Shown here piece after piece: positions 1 through 4,836 of a DNA stretch of 6,760 nucleotides. The stretch's first letter is position 1. The number at the start of each line of letters is the position of its first letter. The translations under genes and the position numbers were made by a program. The notes beneath the pieces are model-generated. The model saw only the letters and a list, made by a program, of their open reading frames with translations. It was not told the origin of the DNA and ran no database searches. The DNA lies in NCBI GenBank assembly GCA_049646625.1, contig JBARWE010000287.1:1-6760 (forward strand). Reading direction: 5' to 3'. Origin of the DNA: PRO6 sp049646625. Its GTDB lineage: Bacteria > Pseudomonadota > Alphaproteobacteria > Rhizobiales > Xanthobacteraceae.

Positions 1-121
1 GGCGGCCCCGACCATCCCGAGGGCGGGGCCTGCCGGCACCCGCCGCGGGCCTTTCCGCCGCGCGAGGCGGCAGAAGCACATCGTCTGCCCGCCGTATGCT
101 GGCCCTTCGCAGATTCATTCC

Positions 122-135
122 TTGCGCCAGCGCAA
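122..135. promoter_or_regulatory. FixK/FNR-type activator box
   Basis: The 14 bases TTGCGCCAGCGCAA form a dyad: TTGCG and CGCAA arms separated by 4 bases, with only the two central bases breaking symmetry. This fits the FixK2-type consensus TTG(A/C)-N6-(T/G)CAA known from rhizobia, and has the same spacing as the FNR/Anr box TTGAT-N4-ATCAA. It sits 177 bp upstream of the ccoN start codon, ahead of an AT-rich stretch. Low-oxygen activation of ccoNOQP by FixK/FNR proteins is well established in related bacteria. That this site does the job here is inferred from match and position. Confidence 0.7.
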
Positions 136-149
136 AGAACCAATCCCTT

Positions 150-162
150 TATACTTTAAGAA
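150..162 (+). promoter_or_regulatory. Candidate -10 region of the cco operon promoter
   Basis: TATACT (150-155) is followed by TTAAGAA, an AT-rich island in GC-rich surroundings. With the activator box centred at 128.5, a class II promoter (box at -41.5) would start transcription near 170 and put the -10 hexamer near 157-162 (TAAGAA, a weak match). The better-looking TATACT lies about 8 bp too close to the box for that geometry. The region is a likely promoter, but the exact hexamer and start site are uncertain. The mRNA leader would be roughly 140-150 nt. Confidence 0.4.
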
Positions 163-244
163 ACCAATTGCCGCGCAGCCAGCGCTGCGTCACCATCGCC
201 GCTGCGGTCGATAGTGACCCGCGGTCAACGACGATGGTACTGCG

Positions 245-316
245 ATGACATATGTCACCCCAGGCCCCAAGGCCGTGCCCCTGACGCCCCTCCAGGACGA
301 GAGCTTTCCGACATGA
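245..316 (+). other. Possible 23-codon upstream reading frame coupled to ccoN
   Basis: An ATG at 245 opens a 23-residue frame beginning MTYVTPGPKAVP and ending DESFPT. Its stop TGA (314-316) overlaps the ccoN start codon (313-315) as ATGA, the same junction seen at ccoO/ccoQ and ccoP/next gene. A still shorter frame (ATG at 234, reading MVLR) ends with a TGA at 246-248 that overlaps the ATG at 245 in the same way. No clear Shine-Dalgarno precedes either start, and the 12-bp palindrome at 246-257 covers the second start. It may be a leader peptide that couples translation into ccoN, or chance. I do not recognise the peptide. Confidence 0.22.
246..257. promoter_or_regulatory. Perfect 12-bp palindrome in the ccoN leader
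   Basis: TGACATATGTCA is a perfect inverted repeat. The TGAC-N4-GTCA core has the half-site spacing of FNR/CRP-superfamily boxes (for example TTGAC-N4-GTCAA), but the outermost T and A are missing. It lies 55 bp upstream of the ccoN start and about 123 bp centre-to-centre from the FixK-like box. If transcription starts near 165-170, the site is inside the transcribed leader, where bound protein would more likely repress than activate. It could also be fortuitous. Confidence 0.3.
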
Positions 317-1965
317 TCGCGCAACTCACCCGGAACGAGCGGCAAACCGCTCTCCTGATCCTGCTTACCGTCGCCATCGGCGGGCTTGCGATGGCCATCG
401 GCGGCCGCGACAACCTGCTCGGCGTGCACGGCGCGATCGCTTCGGTGCTGGCGATCCTGATGATGTTCGTGGTGATCGGCGGCTACTATGCGCCGGAGCC
501 GACCGAGGACCGGACAGCGAGCTATTATGACGACCCGACGAAGGTCGGCATCGTCGTCGCGATGCTGTGGGCGGTGGTCGGGATGGCCGTCGGCGACTGG
601 GTAGCGTGGCTGCTCGTGTTCCCCGACATGACCTTCGACGCCGGCTGGGCGAGCTTCGGCCGGCTGCGGCCGATCCACACCTCGGGCGTGATCTTCGGCT
701 TCGGCGGCAACGCGCTGATCGCCACCTCGTTCTACGTCATGCAGCGCACCTCGCGCGCGCGCATGCCCGACCAGGTGACGCCGTGGTTCGTGCTGCTCGG
801 CTACAACCTGTTCTGCATCATCGCCGCCAGCGGCTATCTGATGGGCGTGACACAGTCGCGCGAATACGCCGAGCCGGAGTGGTACGCCGACATCTGGCTG
901 GTGATCGTGTGGGTTGCCTATTTCGTGCTCTACCTGCGCACGCTGGCGCGGCGCAAGGAGCCGCACATCTACGTCGCCAACTGGTACTACCTGGCCTTCA
1001 TCCTGGTGGTGGCGATGCTGCACATCGTCAACAACCTCGCGGTGCCGATCTCGCTGACGCAGGCCAAGAGCTATTCGCTGTTCTCCGGCGTGCAGGACGC
1101 GATGACGCAGTGGTGGTACGGCCATAACGCGGTGGCGTTCTTCCTCACGTCCGGCTTCCTCGGCATGATGTACTACTTCATGCCCAAGCGTGCCGGCCGG
1201 CCGATCTATTCCTACCGCCTGTCGATCATCTCGTTCTGGGGCATCACCTTTTTCTATATGTGGGCCGGCTCGCACCACCTGCACTACACCGCGCTGCCGC
1301 ACTGGGTGCAGACGCTCGGCATGACCTTCTCGGTGATGCTGCTGGTGCCGTCGTGGGCCTCGGCCGGCAACGCGCTGATGACGCTGAACGGCGCCTGGCA
1401 CAAGGTGCGCGACGACGCCACGCTGCGCTTCATGATGGTGGCGGCGGTGTTCTACGGCCTGACCACCTTCGAAGGCTCGTTCATGGCGATCCGCCCGGTC
1501 AACGCGCTGTCGCACTACACCGACTGGACCGTCGGCCACGTCCACGCCGGCGCGCTCGGCTGGGTGGCGATGATCACCTTCGGCGCCATCTACGCCTCCG
1601 TGCCGTGGCTGTGGAAGCGCGAGGCGATGTGGTCGCCACGCCTCGTCGAGGTCCACTTCTGGCTCGCGCTGGCCGGCACCATCATCTATGTGTTCGCGAT
1701 GTGGAACTCCGGCATCATCCAGGGGCTGATGTGGCGGACCTACGGCGAGGGCGGCACGCTGGCCTATTCCTTCGTCGATTCGCTGATCGCGATGCGGCCT
1801 TACTACATCGCCCGCGCCGTCGGCGGCCTGTTCTTCCTGATCGGCGCCGCGATCGGCTTCTACAATATCTGGATGACCATCCGCGCCACGCCGGAAGCCG
1901 CCTACGACATGACGCCGGACGAGCCGGTGGTCGCCGGCATGCCGGCCCTGCAGCCGGGGGAGTAA
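313..1965 (+). CDS. ccoN: cbb3-type cytochrome c oxidase subunit I (CcoN/FixN)
   Basis: Catalytic subunit of the high-affinity cbb3 terminal oxidase, which reduces O2 to water and pumps protons in the inner membrane. The 550 residues form a polytopic protein, ~12 membrane spans expected for the family. The metal ligands are all visible: His122 (LRPIHTSG) and His411 for low-spin heme b, His409 (VGHVHAG) for heme b3, and His271 (WWYGHNAV) with His321-His322 (GSHHLHYT) for CuB. Tyr315 lies where the cross-linked active-site Tyr of cbb3 oxidases is found, 44 residues after His271 as in the Pseudomonas stutzeri enzyme. I chose ATG 313, preceded by GAGAG at 299-303. A GTG at 214 would add 33 hydrophilic, Arg/Pro-rich residues not typical of the family. 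The gene ends 6 nt before ccoO. The N-terminal ~60 residues look divergent from FixN of Bradyrhizobium as I recall it; the core is strongly conserved. Confidence 0.97.
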   Translation: MIAQLTRNERQTALLILLTVAIGGLAMAIGGRDNLLGVHGAIASVLAILMMFVVIGGYYAPEPTEDRTASYYDDPTKVGIVVAMLWAVVGMAVGDWVAWLLVFPDMTFDAGWASFGRLRPIHTSGVIFGFGGNALIATSFYVMQRTSRARMPDQVTPWFVLLGYNLFCIIAASGYLMGVTQSREYAEPEWYADIWLVIVWVAYFVLYLRTLARRKEPHIYVANWYYLAFILVVAMLHIVNNLAVPISLTQAKSYSLFSGVQDAMTQWWYGHNAVAFFLTSGFLGMMYYFMPKRAGRPIYSYRLSIISFWGITFFYMWAGSHHLHYTALPHWVQTLGMTFSVMLLVPSWASAGNALMTLNGAWHKVRDDATLRFMMVAAVFYGLTTFEGSFMAIRPVNALSHYTDWTVGHVHAGALGWVAMITFGAIYASVPWLWKREAMWSPRLVEVHFWLALAGTIIYVFAMWNSGIIQGLMWRTYGEGGTLAYSFVDSLIAMRPYYIARAVGGLFFLIGAAIGFYNIWMTIRATPEAAYDMTPDEPVVAGMPALQPGE

Positions 1966-1971
1966 AGCACC

Positions 1972-2721
1972 ATGTCGTTCTTCGGGTTTCACTATCGGCT
2001 GGAGCGTAAGACGATCCCGTTCGTGCTGGCGATCGTCGGGGTGGCGTCGATCGGCGGCATCGTCGAGATTGCGCCCTTGTTCACCATCCACCAGACGGTC
2101 GAGGCCGCGCCCGACATGCGTGTCTATACCCCGCTGGAGCTGGCCGGCCGCAACATCTACATCCGCGAGGGCTGCTACGCCTGCCATTCGCAGATGATCC
2201 GCACGCTGCGCGACGAGGTCGAGCGCTACGGACCCTATTCGCTGGCAGTCGAATCGAAATACGATCATCCGCATCTGTGGGGGTCCAAGCGGACCGGCCC
2301 CGATCTCGCCCGCCTCGGCGGCAAGTATTCCGACGAGTGGCACGTCGCGCATCTCTACAATCCGCGCGACGTGATGCCCGAATCGGTGATGCCGGCCTAC
2401 CGCTGGCTCAAGCGCAACACGCTCGACACCTCGACCTTGAGCCTCGACCTCAAGGCGCAGCGCACCGTCGGCGTGCCCTATAGCGACGACATGATCGCCA
2501 ACGCGGCGGCCGACGCCTATGGCCAGGCCTCGCCGGATTCGGCGCAAGCCGACGGCGTCAAGGCGCGCTACGGCGAGGCCACCAACGTGCGCGCCTTCGA
2601 CGGCGTGCAGGGCCAGCCGACCGAGATGGACGCGCTCGTCGCCTACCTGCAGATCCTCGGCAAGCTGACCGACGTGGCGCATACGCCGGTCAAGCAGGCG
2701 AGCACGGAGGCCGGAAAATGA
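1972..2721 (+). CDS. ccoO: cbb3-type cytochrome c oxidase subunit II, monoheme c (CcoO/FixO)
   Basis: Membrane-anchored c-type cytochrome that passes electrons from CcoP to the heme b of CcoN. It has 249 residues, close to the usual ~240-245. An N-terminal membrane anchor (about residues 14-36) is followed by a periplasmic domain. The single heme-binding motif CYACH is at 68-72 in the hallmark context REGCYACHSQMIRT. Met140 in SVMPAY is the probable sixth heme ligand. The stretch around HLWGSKRTGPDLARLGGKYS is also characteristic of CcoO. The start has a strong Shine-Dalgarno (GGGGGAG, 1956-1962) that overlaps the end of ccoN. The stop overlaps the ccoQ start by 4 nt (ATGA), implying translational coupling. 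The c-heme is attached in the periplasm by the Ccm system, which is encoded elsewhere. Confidence 0.97.
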   Translation: MSFFGFHYRLERKTIPFVLAIVGVASIGGIVEIAPLFTIHQTVEAAPDMRVYTPLELAGRNIYIREGCYACHSQMIRTLRDEVERYGPYSLAVESKYDHPHLWGSKRTGPDLARLGGKYSDEWHVAHLYNPRDVMPESVMPAYRWLKRNTLDTSTLSLDLKAQRTVGVPYSDDMIANAAADAYGQASPDSAQADGVKARYGEATNVRAFDGVQGQPTEMDALVAYLQILGKLTDVAHTPVKQASTEAGK

Positions 2722-2882
2722 CCCACGATTTTCTCGTCGGCTTCTCGAAATCGTTCGGGCTGTTCTACCTGATCGCGCTGTCGATCGGTGTCCTGATCTA
2801 CACCTACTGGCCGTCGAACAAGAAGCGTTTCGACTATGCCGCCAAGTCCGTATTGAGCGAGGATGACAAGCCATGGGCGTGA
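2718..2882 (+). CDS. ccoQ: cbb3-type cytochrome oxidase small subunit (CcoQ/FixQ)
   Basis: A 54-residue protein beginning MTHDFLVGFSKSFGLFYL and ending SEDDKPWA. It has one membrane span (about residues 13-31), then a short basic, Tyr-containing cytoplasmic tail (YWPSNKKRFDYAA) typical of CcoQ/FixQ, usually 50-70 residues long. CcoQ carries no cofactor. In other bacteria it stabilises the association of CcoP with the CcoNO core and protects the enzyme from oxygen. Position between ccoO and ccoP is the standard one. The start is supported by GGAGG at 2706-2710, 7 nt upstream. It overlaps ccoO by 4 nt and ccoP by 10 nt. Confidence 0.93.
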   Translation: MTHDFLVGFSKSFGLFYLIALSIGVLIYTYWPSNKKRFDYAAKSVLSEDDKPWA

Positions 2883-3751
2883 TCGAGCGCGATCCCCACA
2901 CCGGGCAGATCACCACCGGTCATGAGTGGAACGGCATCAAGGAGCTGAACTCCCCGGTGCCGCGGGTCATCTATCTGTTCCTCACCGCCACCGTGCTGTT
3001 CGCCGTGACCTGGTGGGTGCTGATGCCGACCTGGCCGCTCGGCACCACCTACACGCGCGGGCTGCTCGGCGTCGATCAGCGCGACATCGTCACCGAGAAG
3101 GTCAAGGCGGCCGCCGCCGGCCGCGACCCCTGGACGACGCAGATCGCGGCGAAGGACTTCAAGGACATTCTCGCCGACGCCAGCCTGATGCGTACGGTGC
3201 GCGCCACCGGCCACACTTTGTTCGGCGACAATTGCGCCGCCTGCCACGGGCTGAGCGCCAGGGGCGGCAAGGGCTTTCCCAACCTGACCACCGATTCGTG
3301 GCTGTGGGGCGGCTCGCCCGAAGCAATCTATGAGACCATCCGCGTCGGCATCAATGCCGCGCACGCAGAGACGCGCACCGGGCAGATGCCGGCATTCGGC
3401 CGCGACCAGATGCTGCCGCGCGCCGACATCGACAAGGTGATCACCTACGTCCAGAGCCTGTCCGATCCGGCCGCGCAGCTTGCCGCAACACCCGATGCTC
3501 TGGCCGCCGGCAAAGAGCTGTTCGCCGCCAACTGCGCCTCCTGCCACGGCGACGAGGGCAAGGGCAATCAGGAGCTTGGCGCGCCCGACCTGACCGACCG
3601 GCTGTGGATCTACGGCGGCGACCGCCAGACCCTGCTCGATACCCTGTGGGCCGGCCGGCAGGGCCATATGCCGACCTGGGAATCCCGCCTTTCCGAGGTG
3701 GATCGCAAGATCCTCGCTCTTTACCTGTTCGACAAGCGAGCCAAGCCATGA
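2873..3751 (+). CDS. ccoP: cbb3-type cytochrome c oxidase subunit III, diheme c (CcoP/FixP)
   Basis: Diheme cytochrome c subunit, the entry point for electrons from soluble or membrane cytochrome c. It has 292 residues, the usual length. A cytoplasmic N-terminus with the family motif HEWNGIKELNSPVPR (18-31) leads into a membrane anchor (about 32-54). Two periplasmic cytochrome c domains follow. Domain 1 has CAACH at 121-125 with probable axial Met172 (GQMPAFG). Domain 2 has CASCH at 221-225 with probable axial Met266 (GHMPTWE). The start ATG lies within the end of ccoQ and has an AGGA-type Shine-Dalgarno (2860-2863) about 9 nt upstream. The stop overlaps the next gene by 4 nt (ATGA), so that small gene is likely to be translated with the oxidase. 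Confidence 0.97.
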   Translation: MGVIERDPHTGQITTGHEWNGIKELNSPVPRVIYLFLTATVLFAVTWWVLMPTWPLGTTYTRGLLGVDQRDIVTEKVKAAAAGRDPWTTQIAAKDFKDILADASLMRTVRATGHTLFGDNCAACHGLSARGGKGFPNLTTDSWLWGGSPEAIYETIRVGINAAHAETRTGQMPAFGRDQMLPRADIDKVITYVQSLSDPAAQLAATPDALAAGKELFAANCASCHGDEGKGNQELGAPDLTDRLWIYGGDRQTLLDTLWAGRQGHMPTWESRLSEVDRKILALYLFDKRAKP

Positions 3752-3975
3752 CCGACACAATGAGCGACACAGCCATCGCCCGTCCCGGCAAGGTCAGATA
3801 CCTCGTCTGGAGCGCCGTCGGCGCCGGACTGTTGCTGGTGGCGGCTGCCAACTATCATCTGGTCTATGTCGCGATCGCCTCGCAGCCCGACTGCGTCGAG
3901 CATGTTCGCGCCGGACAGGGCGCGGGCGAACGCGGGCTGTTCGCCGCGGCCAAATCGTCCTGCAGCTTCAAGTAA
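3748..3975 (+). CDS. Small single-span membrane protein with two cysteines, unknown function
   Basis: A 75-residue protein beginning MTDTMSDTAIARPGKVRY. One hydrophobic span (about residues 18-43) follows a basic stretch (Arg12, Lys15, Arg17). By the positive-inside rule the N-terminus is cytoplasmic and the C-terminal ~30 residues periplasmic. That tail has Cys49 (SQPDCVEH) and Cys72 (AAKSSCSF) near its two ends, well placed for a disulfide or a metal site. The layout, NYHLVYVAIASQPDC then a C-terminal FAAAKSSC, resembles small uncharacterised alphaproteobacterial proteins I have seen, but I can name no family. It is not CcoS (wrong pattern) and lacks the length of CcoH/FixH. Codon use is like its neighbours. 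ATGA overlap with ccoP places it in the operon; an alternative start is Met5 (3760). A role in oxidase assembly or stability is inference from position. Confidence 0.82.
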   Translation: MTDTMSDTAIARPGKVRYLVWSAVGAGLLLVAAANYHLVYVAIASQPDCVEHVRAGQGAGERGLFAAAKSSCSFK

Positions 3976-4002
3976 GCGGATCCCTTACCAGCGAGACCGA
4001 CC

Positions 4003-4791
4003 ATGACGACGATCCCCGCCATTGTTCCGCCGCTGCCGCGCGAGGAGCGCTGGAAACGCAACATCGCCCCCGCCGCCGCCTTCACCTGGCTGAAGCAGGG
4101 CTGGGACGACCTCCAGGCCCAGCCGGGGCCGAGCATCGCCTACGGCATCATGGTGTTTCTGGTGTCGTCGGCGATCGTGTTCGGGCTGTTCGCCTTCGAA
4201 CTGGACTACATCCTGTTTCCGGCCTTTGCCGGCTTCATGGTGGTCGGCCCGCTGATCGCCGTCGGCCTTTATGAGAAAAGCCGGCGGCTCGCGGCCGGCA
4301 AGCGCGTGACGCTGTCGCGCATGATCTTCGTGCGGCCGGCCTCCGGCGGCCAGCTAATGTTCACCGGCGTGCTGTTGTGCCTGCTGATGCTATTGTGGAT
4401 GCGCGCCGCCGTCATCATCTACGCGCTGTTCTTCGGGCTGACGCCGTTCCCCGGTCTCAATCACGTCGCCGACATGCTGTTCACCACGCCGGTCGGCTGG
4501 GCCATGCTGCTGGTCGGCACCGCCGTCGGCGGGCTGTTCGCTGCGTTCTCCTTCGCCATCAGCGTGGTGTCGATTCCGATGCTGCTCGACAAGCCGGTCG
4601 ATGCGCTGACCGCGATGGGCCGCAGCCTGGCGCTGGTGTGGCACAACCTGCCGGTGATGCTGGTGTGGGGCGCCATCGTGCTGGCGCTGTTCATCGTCAG
4701 CATCGCCACCGGCCTGCTCGGGCTGATTGTCGTCTACCCGCTGCTCGGCCACGGCACCTGGCACGTCTACCGCACACTGTGGACGGAATAA
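4003..4791 (+). CDS. DUF2189-family integral membrane protein
   Basis: A 262-residue hydrophobic protein with about five or six membrane spans (near 44-63, 70-89, 117-145, 164-190, 217-245). The hydrophilic N-terminus is about 40 residues long. Two segments look diagnostic of DUF2189 (PF09955): SIPMLLDKPVDALTAMGRSL (190-209) and the C-terminal VVYPLLGHGTWHVYR (243-257). The latter puts His250 and His254 at the end of the last span, a conserved pair in family members as I recall them. Function is unknown; I see no enzyme motif. It starts 27 nt after the small membrane-protein gene with a weak Shine-Dalgarno (AGCGAGA), and 45 nt precede ccoI. It therefore sits where ccoG/ccoH usually lie. A link to heme or copper insertion into the oxidase is inference from context only. 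Confidence 0.88.
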   Translation: MTTIPAIVPPLPREERWKRNIAPAAAFTWLKQGWDDLQAQPGPSIAYGIMVFLVSSAIVFGLFAFELDYILFPAFAGFMVVGPLIAVGLYEKSRRLAAGKRVTLSRMIFVRPASGGQLMFTGVLLCLLMLLWMRAAVIIYALFFGLTPFPGLNHVADMLFTTPVGWAMLLVGTAVGGLFAAFSFAISVVSIPMLLDKPVDALTAMGRSLALVWHNLPVMLVWGAIVLALFIVSIATGLLGLIVVYPLLGHGTWHVYRTLWTE

Positions 4792-4799
4792 TGTGAACG

Positions 4800-4822
4800 G
4801 CCGCGGCGGCGCGGGCCGCGGC
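4800..4822 (+). other. GC-rich stem-loop just upstream of the ccoI ribosome-binding site
   Basis: GCCGCGGC (4800-4807) and GCCGCGGC (4815-4822) are self-complementary copies that can pair into a perfect 8-bp, all-GC stem with a 7-base loop GGCGCGG. The same bases belong to an 11-bp direct repeat, GGCCGCGGCGG at 4799-4809 and 4814-4824. No T-run follows, so it is not a standard intrinsic terminator. It abuts the Shine-Dalgarno GGAGG (4823-4827) and could tune ccoI translation, slow or partly end transcription, or protect the upstream mRNA from decay. The structure is seen; the function is inferred. Confidence 0.45.
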
Positions 4823-4827
4823 GGAGG
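4823..4827 (+). promoter_or_regulatory. Ribosome-binding site of ccoI
   Basis: GGAGG ends 9 nt before the ATG at 4837 and is the strongest Shine-Dalgarno of the 3' half of the cluster. It fixes the ccoI start, which gives the N-terminus MSCCAPGAE typical of FixI/CcoI. It lies directly against the 3' arm of the stem-loop at 4800-4822. Confidence 0.7.
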
Positions 4828-4836
4828 TTTGGCGCC

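Larger units (their letters stand above)
1..312. other. Upstream non-coding / regulatory region of the cco operon
   Basis: No convincing protein gene lies in these 312 bases. The first ~120 bases are very GC-rich. They contain two inverted repeats: GGCCCCG (4-10) with CGGGGCC (24-30), and CCGCC (55-59) with GGCGG (66-70). Neither is followed by a T-run on either strand, so a terminator cannot be claimed. Around 135-170 composition shifts to AT-rich, as in a promoter. The downstream part holds a FixK-like box, a second palindrome and two very short upstream reading frames, described separately. Several frames on both strands stay open to the left edge, but they give low-complexity, Arg/Pro/Ala-rich translations with no recognisable family. 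The end of an upstream gene or the start of a divergent one cannot be excluded. Confidence 0.7.

Noticed and set aside
4..30. Inverted repeat GGCCCCG/CGGGGCC as a terminator of an upstream gene
   Set aside because: A 13-base loop and no T-run on either strand; such repeats are common by chance at this GC content.
1..118. A divergent minus-strand gene starting at the ATG complementary to 116-118 and open to the window edge
   Set aside because: The ~39 residues visible are Arg/Pro/Ala-rich with no family signature, and spacing of the AAGGA motif to the ATG is too short. Sequence beyond the edge would be needed.
138..168. Direct repeat AACCAAT at 138-144 and 162-168
   Set aside because: Only 7 bp, in an AT-rich promoter island, with no known regulator matching it; probably chance.
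96..248. A 50-residue + strand frame starting at ATG 96
   Set aside because: It runs through the FixK-like box and the AT-rich promoter island, has no ribosome-binding site and no recognisable sequence.
214..312. N-terminal extension of CcoN from the GTG at 214
   Set aside because: The added 33 residues are hydrophilic and Arg/Pro-rich, unlike CcoN N-termini. The ATG at 313 starts just before the first hydrophobic segment and has a purine-rich GAGAG upstream.
190..2916. A 908-codon open frame on the minus strand, antisense to ccoN, ccoO and ccoQ
   Set aside because: It is a shadow produced by strong G/C third-position bias in the true + strand genes. The translation is Arg/His/Asp/Val-rich low complexity with no domain, while the + strand carries unmistakable cbb3 oxidase motifs.
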